This document shows positions 47,820-59,909 of a stretch of 64,000 bases of DNA, one piece after another. The position numbers and the translations under genes are program-made. The stretch covers positions 1-64,000 of the forward strand of contig CM031552.1 in assembly GCA_018466975.1 (NCBI GenBank), read 5' to 3'. The DNA is from Sparassis latifolia. Lineage: Eukaryota; Basidiomycota; Agaricomycetes; Polyporales; Sparassidaceae. Position 1 is the stretch's first letter. Each line of letters begins with the position of its first letter. Under the pieces are notes generated by a model. It saw only the letters and a program-made list of their open reading frames with translations, had not been told where the DNA came from and ran no database searches.

Positions 47820-48174
47820 GGCGCTCTACTACCCTACTCGCGCTCGGGCCCGGCGGGCGCATCACACGCACGTGCAGCAGGGCGTGTAGGCGCGCGGTCG
47901 TGCAGGCGGGTGGTCGTGCGACGCTGCGATCTCGGCGGGTGCCCGAGCGGGCTCAGTGTGGGCGCAGAAGTGGGCGTAAGCACCGGTACTCTCATGACGA
48001 ACAATGTGGACGACGAAGTTCAGCGGTAGAAATAATATGTTTCTGCATCCCAGTATTATTCTAGGGATGGTATACCAAAGGTAGTGTATATATCCTGCAC
48101 TGTATATAAATACTAGTAGAAAGGACTAATACACCTAGAGATTTGAAGCGCGAGTTAGTGAAACATCTGGAACG

Positions 48175-51100
48175 TCAGGAAGGGGCTTCACATACCTCAA
48201 GCACATAGCGCTCCTCTTCCTTCAGGCCCTCTAAGAAAGCACCAGCGGCCTCCTGCTCCTCGCCCGTGTGCTTCACGAGCGCCTCCACAAGCGCCTCATA
48301 CACGTCCGGCACAGGCCAGGTAGGACCACACAGGTAGAACACACCGCGGTCGTCCCACAACATGCGCGCAAGCTCCTCAGAGTCTACACGCATCTTGTGC
48401 TGGATGTATACCTTGCGTGGACCGTCGCGCGAGAACGCAAGCCCCGCGCGCGTGATCGTCCCTTCTTGAAGGTACGCCTCAATCTCCTCGCCATACAGGT
48501 ACTCTTGCGACTGGTGGCGCGATCCGAAGTAGTAGTACGTCGGTCCCACCGGGATGTTCTGTGCGGCAAGCCAGGCACGGTGCTGGAGGAAGGCCCGGAA
48601 GGGCGCTGCGCCTGTGCCCAGACCGGCCATGATTATGGGCTGCATGTTGTCAGAAGGAAGCTACAAGCTGGACCGTCAGCTGGTGAATACCATGCATTGT
48701 ACGATGATAGTACCTTCATCACGCTAGGTTTGATTGAGACGGTCACTTTCTGGCCAACTTTCAGACCTGCGAGATATCTTGTGCACTGGCCATACCGAGA
48801 ACAACCTGCGTCACGAACTGTGAAACATCGTACGGCGGCTAGGAAGGCGGAGTGACCTACCACTCGGTGTCACCCACTCCACACTGACAACGAGGAGGTC
48901 AACCCTATCGCCCACCACGGCCTGGGCACTTGCAATACTGTAGTGCCGAGGCTTGATGTCTCCAATGAGCTCGCAGAGCGCCTCGATGCCCGGCTTCGCG
49001 CTGCTATACCGCATCAAAATATCCGCGAACGTCACCGTGTCCTTCTCAGACAGCTTCTTGAACGTAGCAGCGCCTTCCGGCGAGCCGATGAACTGCAGCG
49101 CGTACTTGTCCGCCTTAGTACTCGCGTACTCTGACAGGTCGGTATAAAAAGACTTGCCCGGCTTGCCGAACAAGTCGATCTGCTGCTGCAGCGCCTGGAA
49201 AACCGTACGTGTGTGCAATTTGATGCCGTCGCTGCCGAGAACAGGGATGGTGATGAGGCGGTCAGGATTGATGCCGTACCAAGCGCAAAAGTCGAGCACT
49301 TCCTGGGTGTCGTTCCACCCGTGCACACCCAATGCCTCGCCAATCTCATACTTTAGCCCAGTCCCGCTTGTGTCGAACTCGAGGTGGAAGACATTGCGGT
49401 CGTAGTCCTCGGGCGTGAGTCGACGGTTAACCGTGCAAGTGATGAGGTAAGTTCGTTCAGCGAGGTCGGGACGTAGAGACGGATCCTGTGAGAGCTCGCT
49501 TCCGGGTATTAAGCCCTCAGGCGTGAACGCAGTAGGGAAGATGATATGTTTAGCCGCATCGTGCCACGAACCTAGACGTGCACCGCTCGCGACGGTGTCT
49601 CCATCGAAAATCTCTACCGCGATGGTATTGAACACGAAGTCTTTGAGAGCGACGGATTTGGCTGTCTCGGCTTCAGCACCTTCCACATCCTTCGCCGGCG
49701 CAGGGGTGTCGACCTGCACCAACGCACTCCAGGTCCTGGACCCGACCTTCAAGAGGTTAACTCCCTGAACAATCGGTCCCAACGTGCTCTGTGCAAGCTT
49801 GATGACAAGCTCCTCGGTTGCAACCTGGGCGAGATACAACCGCAAGAACGCCAGATACACAATAACGTCCTCCAACGTCTTCCGAGCCGTGCCTACGACG
49901 TCACTCAGGTCAGCGGCTAGTTCCTTCGCAGTGATGATGTAGAGGCGCAAGTTCTTCTCATGGACCAGCGCTGCAACTTCTAGCGAGACGTTCGAGACGA
50001 GTTCGTCTGCAGTCCAAGACGTAACGATAAGTAGAACAGATCCTGCTTTGGCGTGAGTGATGATCGAGTGAGACTTCAACAGTGCCTGGTCCGATACAGC
50101 CACGAAATCCGCTTCTCCTGGGCTCCCAGGCGTAATGGGCAGCGTAACGGAAAGTGGGACGAACGGCGACTTATCGTCCTTCGGGGAGAGTAGAAGACGG
50201 TCAACCGTGACCTTGGCGAACACGTCATGATCGGTGACAAGACGTGCTGAGATGGAAGGATGCGTCAGGAAAGTCTGTTCTACCATGCGCGGGAGGACAG
50301 ATAGTGGGGAATCTGGGACGCTGAAGAACAATAACTTCTTCAAGTTGGGAGCATCTATTGATGCTGGAACGGCAGTGGGAACGAGCTCACAGAGGAAAGA
50401 GACGAAAATGGCCGGTCTGGTAAGGAACTCCTGCGTGTGCGACGAGACGATGCGATGAGACTTGACCACAGGACCGGAGTTCATAGGATCTAGCACGGAG
50501 GCGAACACATCCATGTACAATGCTCCTTGGGTCGTCTCGGTCGGAACATCATCGAGCACATGAATATGCCTGGTGGAAGCTGGGATGATCTGCCTCAATG
50601 CATCCTCGTCCCAAGGCCTAAGCAGACGGACTACGACGACTCCCAGACCTGAGACATGCGACGCAATCGCCTTCGCGACCAACGCCAGCGGTCCATTCAG
50701 CAGCACAATTACCGTGTGCGCTTCCTTGTCCCCGGCATAGTCGAAAGCACCATATCCAGCCTTGGTCAGTCCCTCCTTGACCGTCAGTCCGGCTTCCTGC
50801 GAAGGGACTGCCGGAATGATGCTATGACCGGTCTCCCTGGCAGAGCTGTAGTGGTCGAAGAGATGGATGACATGAGTGTCGGTCAATTTGTAAGAGAGCG
50901 CGGTAAGATCTACAGCCTCCTGGGGTGCCGCGGACAGGAGAACGGTGAAGCTGTCGGGTAACATGGAGAAGACGGGGGCAAGAGGTGCAAGGGTGGGCGA
51001 CAACGAGAAGTTTTCGCCGACGGGAGTGACGGTAGGCACCTGTATAATTAGCCTGCTGCTCGCAGTAGCAGGCGGTAGGTAGGATAGTGACTGCACCATG

Positions 51101-51480
51101 GCAGCCAAGCCAGTGGGAGTCGTAAATGCCGTGAGGACTGCACCTTTGGTATCCTTGCTCGATCCTTGGGAAAGCCTTCCGACCAAGCTCAAGCCGGCAC
51201 CAGCTCTAGTCTGCAGACTCACAACGGAGGCTACGTCGCTGCTCGATTCCGCCCATGATTTGGTGAGAGTGCCGAAGCCCGCCTGTTCTGCGAGATCATA
51301 GACAAAGACGGACGAGCTCAAGCTCGAACGCGAAGCAATGTATTCAATCGCAGTAGAAGCCGGGATTGCAGGGCCGTTGGCAATGTTTTTCTCCAAAGTC
51401 GTCAGTTTCGGAGAGGACGTGCCCGACAATGTAGCGGTGGACGATAGCGGTGTTGAAACTCCAGACATATCAACGGCCAT
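48175..51480 (-). CDS. MET10: Sulfite reductase (NADPH) flavoprotein component
   Basis: Met10 passes electrons from NADPH through FAD to the haem/4Fe-4S subunit (Met5) in assimilatory sulfate reduction. A large first exon (51480 to about 48860) encodes a pyruvate-ferredoxin-oxidoreductase-like N-terminal region, as in fungal Met10 (ASRSSLSSSVFVYDLAEQAG, VVVVRLLRPWDEDAL). The FAD-binding region follows: NRRLTPEDYDRNVFHLEFD, EIGEALGVHGWNDTQEVLDF and IKPRHYSIASAQ. Two introns follow. The NADP part has IIMAGLGTGAAPFRAFLQHR, GPTYYYFGSRHQSQEYLY, RVDSEELARMLWDDRGVFYLCGP split here over strand and loop, and ends EERYVLEVCEAPS. The total of about 1050 residues is the usual size. Confidence 0.95.
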
Positions 51481-51838
51481 GGGGGAAGAAAGACTAGAGC
51501 AGGAGAGGAACTTTTCGCTGCCATCGCACTTGTATAGTGAACATGACCAGGCCGAATTCCGAATTCACGGATTGCTCATCATGGCGTTCCGTCTACCATC
51601 TCCTCTCACGTGGTTTTTTTGGGAACGTACTCATTATCGGCGATATTTCGTATTCACATAAGATGTACTGTACATCTCAACCACATACCACATACACCAG
51701 GTACATCATTACATGTAAGTACATGGCAAGGCTCGAGAATATGTTTATAGCTTGCTATACAGAGATCTAGAGATAAAGTCAGCTGACTCGGATCGCGTAT
51801 CCTTCCAACCCTCCAATCTTTGAATGTCAAGCCTGAGA
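51481..51838. other. Spacer upstream of MET10
   Basis: About 360 bp between the UPRT stop and the MET10 start, both minus strand. It holds the MET10 promoter. No CACGTG-type site was noticed, and no gene is recognised. Confidence 0.35.
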
Positions 51839-52892
51839 TCATTCCTTGAGAGTGTTGTATAGACGATCGCCCTGAATGGCGTGTGATTAGAAAACTGCAG
51901 ATAGAACCAGCACGGGAGAAAGCATACGGTGTCGCCCAGTCCTGGGTTGATCAGGCCCCGAGCAGTCAGGTTTGGGTCGACAGCGGACACCCAGATCTGC
52001 CAGGGTGTGAAGGCTCAACAGACACGTCGATGCATAGGAGCTTCACGACTCACTTCTATACCTGGAAATTCGGCACATACGCGATTTAAACCATCTTGGG
52101 AAGCCAATATGCAGAGTAGCTTTATCTGCTTGACTACGAGCGCAATAAGTCATGAGCAGTCATGCCATGGAAATGGAACGTGGAGACTCAGACATACCAG
52201 GAATACCCCAATCCAGGATCATGTTCAAAGCAGCACATGCTGTCCCTCCCGTTGCAATCAGAGGATCCAGTAGGAAGACCATGTCAACGGTCGGGTTGGA
52301 CGGAAGCTTCGAATAGTCTGCGCAACTATCAGATCACGACGGATAGATAATGTGAAGACGCACACTCCACCGGCTGCAACGTGACCTTCTCCCTGAATAT
52401 CCCAAGGTGATAGACAGGCGCAGCCCTGACCACCACGCCCGCATACCAGCATCAGCGAGGTGTACGCGGACAAACGTAAGACTACGTACGGGAATAGATC
52501 CAAGAGAGCATCCGTCATTCCGAGACCAGCGCGCAATACAGGTGTGAGACCAATCTTCGGCTTGATAACAGAGCCAGTGAATGGTCCTACTGGGGTTTGC
52601 TGATACGAAACTGTGTCGGATGAGTGTACAGGGCCGCGAAGAAATAACACCCACTCCGGTAATCGTTTCTTCCTCTAAGTAGCGGCTCGCCTCAATGCCT
52701 AATATAAGGCTAATGTCACGGATACCCTGTAAGCAGCTATGTGAGATGCTGTGATGTGTAGCAAGTAAAAGATGGGTCTATGGACACCTCGCGAAACTCT
52801 TTTGCATTGGTAGTGGTCAGCCTGAGCTGAGATAGTCGTGAATTGATCAGAGGGTGGACGAGAATGTGCAACTTCTCCGTTGTCCCTGCCAT
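51839..52892 (-). CDS. Uracil phosphoribosyltransferase, bacterial Upp-type
   Basis: The enzyme salvages uracil to UMP with PRPP. Start at 52892 (MAGTTEKLHILVHPLINSRL), then TTNAKEFREGIRDISLILGI (across an intron) and EASRYLEEETIT. The catalytic domain has SYQQTPVGPFTGSVIKPKIG, LTPVLRAGLGMTDALLDLFP, VYHLGIFREKVTLQPVEYYS and the PRPP loop VFLLDPLIATGGTACAAL. The C-terminus has VWVSAVDPNLTARGLINPGL and ends GDRLYNTLKE. The DPxxATGGT loop and GLxxxGxxxPGLGD-type end mark the bacterial Upp class rather than yeast Fur1 (STGNT loop). There are about six introns, so it is not a recent bacterial import. Confidence 0.92.
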
Positions 52893-53110
52893 CGTGTTAG
52901 GTACACCTCAAGAGAAGTAGGTCTTGGCGTTCAATACGTCGCCTGCCAGATATGGATGTGCTATCCATCTCTCACGGATCTCAGAGCGTCATGCATTTGT
53001 GTTTCGAGCCAAGAAAATAACTCTCCAAAACCAAGATCAGTAATCAATGGAGAATATATATCTACTTGCACAGGTCCACGATCAGTACAGCCCAATAGGA
53101 TATATGTTCC

Positions 53111-54821
53111 TCAAGCATCATCTAACCATTCCGTCGTTTGCACCCTACGGATATACTCCTTTATCCAAGCCGGCCGCCTCTCGTGTCGAGTAACCAGATC
53201 CAACCGAGCTTTTGCGTGAGCCTCGTCCTGTTCTTCGCCAGTGGGTGCTGCATCCCGAGCATTCGCTTCCGTACGAATACGTCCTTCCCTCCGCCGCAGC
53301 AACGCACGCCGATGGTCCCACGTCGCGGGATGGAGCGTCAGGAACAGTAAGCCTACGAATGTTCTGATCTTATGGCCAAGACTAGGTGCAGGGACCGGTA
53401 CAGGATAGTCTGCATCCAGGCTGGCTTCCTCCGTGTCAAGGTTCGATTTGGATAAGGTGTTCAAAAATGTGTGCGCGTGACTCTGGCTTGCGTTGCGGCC
53501 GCCTCGAGCACGTTGAGGTTGGCCAGGAGCCGGCTGTCCTCCTCCCTGAGCATTCGGGGCTGGGCCTGCACCATGCGCGCCCAACGCTCCATTGCCTTCA
53601 ACGCCACCTGGTGGCGCGGCCCTCCCTCTATCATCCCCGAGCACGATCCGCATCGCACCCCATGCTTCGTACAAGATCCACGCGCTGATGATGATACCAA
53701 ACAGTGGACGTTTGGAAGGCGAGAAGAAGTAGATGACAAGCAGAGTGCGGAAGACGAGCATGATGAGGGGAATAATTAAGGCGCGCAGAGGTATCGCACG
53801 CATCTCGGCCGCAGCTGCCGCTGCCAACGGATTGTTGGGATCATTTGGGTTGGCGTTTGGTCCGGGCGCGAGGCGCAGAGGAGGGAGGCCTACTTGTTGG
53901 AGGTGATTGTTGAGATTGGTGAGGGGAACGGCGACGGTGTAACTGTAAGTGTAGCTGGAAGGGGGTGCAGCATGTGCAGAATCCGGCGAGGAAAGAGCAT
54001 AGGAGAGGATCGCATAGGTGTGTGACAATATCTTGAATGCGTGTATCTGGGCTGGCGTCGGTGTCGCTGTGGGCGTCGCTAGCATGAGATAACGCACATT
54101 GCTGGTTGTTTGAGCCAATGTCAGCAGTACAGATACGCGTTGTAATGAACACGACTTACTTCATGGATACACACTCATAATTGAGTCCTTGCCCACTTCT
54201 TTCCGACGGCGGAAACTCCTCGTCTATTACACTCGGCCACGACCAACCATGGTTCCGAAGCCAAGTCATAGACGCTGACCGCCACTGGCCATGATTCTGC
54301 GGCAGGGGCGCAGCATTGACATTCGGTCTGAGAACAGAGAGGGCTAAGTTGTGCCTCAAGACCACATATAGCAGAGGCGAGTTAGAAGGCAATGATGTTG
54401 ATTGTGATGGTTGCGGAGAAGAAGACGATGGATGCTGCCGTGGAGGATACGGCTGCGCATGTTGGGGTTGGGCACTAGGAAACGTCGACTGTGACGAGAG
54501 CGACGGAGGAGCAGAGGACCAACTTGACGGGTGGACGGCGAGGTGGATGACTCGTGAATCTTCAGGGGACTACGATACAGTCAGCTCGCCTCTAATATGT
54601 CCAACGAGGCGGAAACCAACCTTCCATATATCCAGCACCTTCTCCTCGTCGTTCAGAAAGCGCCCTCTGCACACGAGCCGTTGACCATCCGGCCGAGGAG
54701 CTCCGGGGCAGCACTTGGTGATCTCATGCTTGACATCACGGATGGTGGATGACTGCTGAACTTGAACTGTGAATGAATGCGAGTACGCAGGAAGCTCAAT
54801 GCGTAGATCAACAAGAGGCAT
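53111..54821 (-). CDS. Ubiquitin-like-domain membrane protein (HERP/Usa1-like)
   Basis: ATG 54821 begins MPLVDLRIELPAYSHSFTVQ, a ubiquitin-like domain with IRDVKHEITKCCPG, QRLVCRGRFLNDEEKVLDIW and, after an intron, RVIHLAVHPS as the last strand. A Ser/Pro-rich linker and a SMNNVRYLMLAT segment follow. Two adjacent hydrophobic helices are LIIPLIMLVFRTLLVIYFF and LFGIIISAWILYEAWGAM, separated by SPSKRP. The C-terminal third is basic and soluble, ending WIKEYIRRVQTTEWLDDA. A UBL plus paired helices in the second half is the plan of HERP/Usa1, scaffolds of the ER-associated degradation ligase Hrd1. Dsc3 of the Golgi DSC ligase has a similar plan and is the main alternative. Confidence 0.75.
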
Positions 54822-55457
54822 TAGAAGATGAAGTCGGCAAAGGTAAAGAACGATGTGCACGACGACGACGTCGGACGATGTCCAGACAAATCGACTGGTC
54901 TCAAAGCCGGCGGTTGCCTACGTGGAAGTCCCAGGATCACGTGATGATGGATTACAAGTAACAAACACGTCGCGAAAGAAATGCCAGTGGGTACAAAACA
55001 GCACCAACTATGTTGAAGTTCTCCATGGAGAACAAGGTTTGTTCGTAAATTCTCTGAACAACTGTACGCTGCTGTATGTCGGGGATTGGAGACTTACAAG
55101 GGATGTTCTATTCGGTACGCCGTGAGCGCGCATACTACCCGATTTGGAGCGAACTGTTGCGTCGGACTCTCTGTGTATCCTTGCGGAAAGCTAGTCCCTC
55201 CAACCTCTCATAGGACTGATTTTGTAGTCTGGCTTTGGGAGACTAGCGGAAAGCTGTTTCAAGTCCTGCGCCTATATGTGAGTCAATGACCGCTGTGTCA
55301 TCGCAGACGCCGTTGACTTGTGTGCGTTTCCCACTACAGTACAAGGAACACATCGCCAGGTCCGTGATCATCATCACTGGAAGTACGCCCGTCCACCGTA
55401 CGAGGGTATATAAGTGCCTGCGGCTAGAGCCAGTGCCAGCCAGTAACTTCTGGCGCT
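54822..55457. promoter_or_regulatory. Divergent promoter region with a TATA box before the PKA-R gene
   Basis: About 640 bp between the UBL protein and PKA regulatory subunit starts. GGGTATATAAGTG at 55404-55416 is a strong TATA match about 45 bp before the ATG at 55458, so the 5' UTR must be very short. No other gene is seen. Confidence 0.5.
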
Positions 55458-57014
55458 ATGTCACATATGTCAACCTTCGAATCTCTCGTAGCTGACCTGA
55501 CCCGCGACGCGCACCGTGTGCAGCCCAAAGACGCTCTCCAATTTTGTGCTAATTGGTTCCAGTCCCGGCTCGAGGAACAACGCACACGAGCGCGTGATAC
55601 CCTGTCCCACCATCCTGGTCCACTCCTCGAGTTACCCGCAGACCATTATCTGGATACCCCGTTGAGCCCAACCGCCCCTGCAGGTCACAGCGTTTCGCCC
55701 TTCGCCCAATCATATCCTAAGCAGCGCTCGTCTTTCCACACATCTATGTCGAACAATAGCCCCTTTGGAACGCTCAATGTCCCCGGAAACGCGTTGCTGC
55801 AGGATGGCGGACGAGATCATGGCGCAATGAATCCGCCTACCTTCAAGCTTGAGAGCGAGGATCCATCATCCCCTCTAACACAGAATCCCTTCGCATCATT
55901 CGCAAACACCACCGTTTCACCTGTTGCGGGTGATTACTTGCATGCACTCTCATCGACTATTCTCGCCCGACGAACGTCCGTGAGCGCAGAATCGATCGCG
56001 GTGGACAGTGAAAGCTACGAGCCTCTCCCAGTCTTTCCCAAATCCCCAGAGCAATTGCGCCGGATCCGTGCCTCCATCGCAAACAATTTCATTTTCCGTG
56101 ATTTGGATGAGGAGCAGGAAACAGGTGTACTGAACGCTATGCAGGAGGTGAAAATCTCCAAGGATGAAGTCGTCATCCGTCAGGGCGATGTTGGCGAGTA
56201 CTTTTACGTCGTCGAAGATGGGTGGCTCAATTGCTACATCCGTCCTGAGCCGCTCCCACCGGCATGGCTGACTGGAAATAGCTCTGCTACTCCGCCATCG
56301 GAGAAATTCTTACAGCCGGGATATCACCCGGAGTTTGGGAAGGAGGTGGCGGAATGCAGGGAGGGGAACTCGTTTGGTGAGCTTGCGCTCATGTACGGAC
56401 ATCCCCGTGCGGCAACGGTTCTTGCCATGGAGCCTTCGACGCTATGGTCTCTGGACAGAATAACTTTTCGCACTATCATTCTCAAGGCTGCGCATCGCAG
56501 GCGCACGATGTATGAGCAATTTCTGTCCTCTGTGCCACTCCTCACGTCTTTGGAGCCTGAGGAGCGGAGCAAGATTGCAGATGCATTGGTGAGCAAGGTG
56601 TACGTGGACGGCGAAGCAGTTGTGAGACAGGGTGATATGGGTGACACATTTTTCTTCGTGGAGGAGGGTCAGGCGGTGGTAACGAAGACTCAGCGCGGAG
56701 ATGACGGAGAGACGAGGGAAGGTCAAGTAGGACTTCTGAACAAGGGTGACTACTTTGGAGGTGCGTATTCTGGACTAACTGCTGGATCGTTGTCCTCATA
56801 TGAGCTTTCGATGTTCGCAGAGCTGTCGTTGTTACGATTGGAGCCCCGCGCTGCAACTGTCAGCGCAATTGTGCGGATGGACCCGTCGATGCCCAAGTTG
56901 AAGGTCGCGGCACTCGATGCGCATGCGTTCACGCGTCTGCTTGGTCCGCTTCGCGAGATCATGGAGCGCAATGCCGGACAGAGCTATGGGCCGACGACGA
57001 GAATATTGCGTTGA
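55458..57014 (+). CDS. BCY1: cAMP-dependent protein kinase regulatory subunit
   Basis: It binds and inhibits the PKA catalytic subunit until cAMP binds. The N-terminus (TFESLVADLTRDAHRVQPKD, ALQFCANWFQSRLEEQR) is the dimerisation/docking helix pair. The inhibitory site is ILARRTSVSAES near residue 170 (RRTS is the PKA consensus, so a type II-like substrate site). Domain A begins IFRDLDEEQETGVLNAM and has the cAMP cassette SFGELALMYGHPRAATV. Domain B has VVRQGDMGDTFFFVEEGQAV and, across the single intron near 56760-56819, FGELSLLRLEPRAATVSA. Both cassettes keep the Glu and Arg that bind cAMP. About 500 residues, slightly longer than yeast Bcy1. Confidence 0.95.
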   Translation: MSHMSTFESLVADLTRDAHRVQPKDALQFCANWFQSRLEEQRTRARDTLSHHPGPLLELPADHYLDTPLSPTAPAGHSVSPFAQSYPKQRSSFHTSMSNNSPFGTLNVPGNALLQDGGRDHGAMNPPTFKLESEDPSSPLTQNPFASFANTTVSPVAGDYLHALSSTILARRTSVSAESIAVDSESYEPLPVFPKSPEQLRRIRASIANNFIFRDLDEEQETGVLNAMQEVKISKDEVVIRQGDVGEYFYVVEDGWLNCYIRPEPLPPAWLTGNSSATPPSEKFLQPGYHPEFGKEVAECREGNSFGELALMYGHPRAATVLAMEPSTLWSLDRITFRTIILKAAHRRRTMYEQFLSSVPLLTSLEPEERSKIADALVSKVYVDGEAVVRQGDMGDTFFFVEEGQAVVTKTQRGDDGETREGQVGLLNKGDYFGGAYSGLTAGSLSSYELSMFAELSLLRLEPRAATVSAIVRMDPSMPKLKVAALDAHAFTRLLGPLREIMERNAGQSYGPTTRILR

Positions 57015-57540
57015 TTAGGCAGGTTTAGCATCTGTTTTCTATTGTTCTGGCGCGATTGTAGCTTAGGAGACCACGTGATCGATTCAATGTACAATTGCCT
57101 TTTTAGGACGTAAGGAGACAGCGGCAAACCCCAACTGAAGTCACGGTGCTTGACGTTGCAGACTGGACTCGCAGCGAGGCGGCAGCCGTTGCTAGCGAAC
57201 TGCAGATATGTATGTGTATACTCTACCGTGGCGTTTCGATGCCAACGCATGCTCCTCGCATGGTCTGCATCTCCACGGTCGCGGAGTGGAACAATGGTGC
57301 AACTTCTCATAGCCCGAGCTTATTACGCGGCTTTAGTTCTCGGTTCTTATTGTCTCCTGCCTCCTCTTCGGCTTTGCATCGTTTTCTTGTGGCCATTGCT
57401 GCGCACGAGACGGTTGACTTCTTGTCTTACGACTCTCAATCTCCTTGTGTCTCTGGAAGACTACAAGGCTATACCACTGTCCACCACCAGCCATACCCAC
57501 ATTCTTTTGACGTTCGCCCCCCGCTCTTCTGTGTATTGCC
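57015..57540. other. Spacer between PKA-R and the Ser-rich protein gene
   Basis: About 525 bp. Frames are open in places (57146-57569) with hydrophobic stretches, but they read through a C/T-rich promoter-like region and no start fits the downstream exons convincingly. Confidence 0.3.
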
Positions 57541-59252
57541 ATGAGCGTCCTACATCTTATTCGCATTGACGATCTCTCGGATTCTGGTGTGTTTGTCAGT
57601 TGTGAGTGGCATTCCTTATTCCTTATTTGTACCTCAACTTACATGTTGAATCTATTCACAGCTGATACCTTGTGAGTCCATACGTTCAGTATTCTGTATT
57701 CGTGATGTCTGACACGTAGAAAAGCGGCGGGAACGACGGCAATAACGATGGAGGTGACTCCGGCGGCCTTGGTGGACAACTGAGCAGTCTCTTCTCACCG
57801 TTCTTCCCTCCGAATTCACAGAGTAGCCAGAGTTCCATTTTGACACTGTCAGCTTCATCTACTCCTTCGTTGACTTCCTCTCCGAGTCCGTCAGACGCAC
57901 CGCAGCCTCAGTAAGTATCAATCTCGAAGACGATCCGATGGGTTTCACAACTGATTTCCTATTCATCGTGTCAGACCGACTTCCTCAGAAAACGTCTCTT
58001 CCGCTGCGTCGAACGCGTCTTCATCTTCATTCGCGGCGGCTTCAGACACTGCTTCTGCTTCAGACACAGTTTCTGCTTCACCTAGTGCAACGGCCAGCGG
58101 CAGTCCTTTTCCTGCACCTTCGGGTCCTTCTGACTCTGCGTCGAGTACCGTGTCATCGACCGCGTCTGCGAGCCATACTGGAAGCGCGTCTTCATTTGCT
58201 GCGGCTGCTGCTACTTCGGCCCCGCCGAAGTCTTTCTTGCAGAACAAGGCGCTCTCTGTGGGTGTCATCACAGCTGCGTCTCTCATTGGCCTTGTTCTAC
58301 TCATTGTCATCGCTACGTTTGCTATCCGGAGACGGAGGCGAGACAAGCTGCAACCCGATGCGGTCGACTTCGACCCGGATGCCTCGTCCGATCAGCTTGT
58401 CGGTGGCGGAGGCGACGTCGAACATGGCAATAGGCCACGCATCTCGCGTGAGCGCAGGGCCTCCAAGGGAACAGGTAGCAACGAATCCAGTCAAGCTGAA
58501 TCATCGCCCGCTGGCCCCTCATATGGTCAGACTGTGGTGAACCAGAACTCGGAGATGTTCGAGAGGACTGGATATCCAGCCCTTCCCGTTTTCGTCCCTG
58601 CGGCGACAGCGGACGGGGAGAGGTATCCCACAATGGGCTATTCGAGTCAAAGCGCGTACCCTGCGTACAACACCAACACGTACGAGCATGGCTATCCATA
58701 CAATGCTCTCCTGCCTACTACTGTTGGACCTCCCCGGGGCCAGGGACCGTCTAATCTGCCGTACGATACCACTTATCCGCGCACGCTCCATCCCCCACAG
58801 CGCAAGCAGGTCCCCGCCCTCATCCCGCTAGACATCGGTGCTACCACTGCACCCCAGGCGCATTCCAACTCCGGCCCTCCGTCCGCACTCTCAATCATTT
58901 CCCTCTCTGCCAGTCCTTTACGGGCTGCTGCAATGGAGAACTCTGCGAACCCGCCTGCCTACAGTTCCGTTGCCCTCCCTCCCCCGAAACGCTCATCACA
59001 GCTCCGTCGCGTGTCGGCTTCGCCGATGGAATCTTCTCTGACGTCTGGCACAATCGGGGATGGGCAGGGTATGGTGAGGATGGACCCTACACTACCGCAG
59101 ATCCCGGTCTTTGCACTTTTGCCGGATGAATTTGGTGGGACGCTCATGCAGGAGATTCAGAGTGACGAGAAGCGCGCTCGCCGATTCACTGTGAGCTCTC
59201 ATCAATGTGTCGATGCCTTGCGCTCACTGTCTCGCAGGTGCGAAATGAATAA
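57541..59252 (+). CDS. Ser/Thr-rich single-pass membrane protein
   Basis: The 5' end is uncertain: an ATG at 57541 (MSVLHLIRIDDLSDSGVFVS) can lead through one or two introns to GLGGQLSSLFSPFFPPNSQS, but the phases do not settle it. The ectodomain-like part is almost pure Ser/Ala/Thr (about residues 40-150), a likely O-mannosylation region. One strong transmembrane helix (SVGVITAASLIGLVLLIVIA) follows, then a basic stop-transfer RRRRRDKLQ and a Tyr/Pro/Ser-rich cytosolic tail. The last exon after a GTGAGC intron (about 59190-59237) gives VRNE and a TAA at 59250-59252. The plan resembles Mid2/Wsc-type wall sensors, but no WSC domain is present. Confidence 0.6.
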
Positions 59253-59909
59253 AAGTCGTCGCACGTGCCTAAACCTGGTTCTGTTTTTGTACGGACTATC
59301 ACCGCCCCATCCACTGCATCCCAAACCTAATGCTCTTCGCATTTATTTCTCACGCATGTGCTATACTCGATGCCCCCTATATTATGTATGTTATGTTACT
59401 TCGTCTTTCTGACCGGCCGGACACTCAGAAGATCTGGCAGACCTAATGCTGTGCAACTCTGGATATTGTATACGTCGACGTACTGTATCATTAGCATCTA
59501 TTCCGAGCTCATTTTCTTTGTCTACTTATCGCATTCACTACTCAGTTTGTTAATGCAGCAATTTCTTAGAGCGAAATGTAGAATCGTTTGGTATTCGAAG
59601 ATATTCCGGGGGCTGTCACCCCCAAATCTACCATAACGAAGGGGGGATACTGGTCTTACGGATGTCGTGTGTGCCATTCGTTGTACAAGTACAAGACCAG
59701 AGGTCATGAGGTAGCTCGCTATGTGCGGCCGCCGATACCAGCCCAATGACCATTCGTTCGTGAAACCCACGACGCAAAACGAGCTATCTATACCCACACC
59801 GCTATTAGATGCGGGGTTGCGGTGCTAAATAAGACAGGGAAGCTGCAGCTTCCACGATCACAAACGGGTTCCCCGCCTCGTTGCACTTGAAAGCTTGAAG
59901 TCCGAACAG
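59253..59909. other. Intergenic, nothing recognised
   Basis: About 660 bp, T-rich 3' UTR then spacer. No RNA gene or repeat found. A 91-codon minus-strand frame at 59522-59797 has no signature. Confidence 0.35.

Larger units (their letters stand above)
46839..48174. other. 1.3-kb region with coding debris, no intact gene
   Basis: This holds two coding-like islands described separately (minus strand 47255-47552, plus strand 47669-47819) amid sequence with no recognisable genes. Weak similarity to protein folds in both strands with frame breaks suggests decayed or mis-sequenced genes. Confidence 0.4.

Noticed and set aside
53461..53779. Plus-strand open frames antisense to the HERP-like gene
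   Set aside because: They mirror an exon with clear transmembrane helices and splice continuity on the minus strand.
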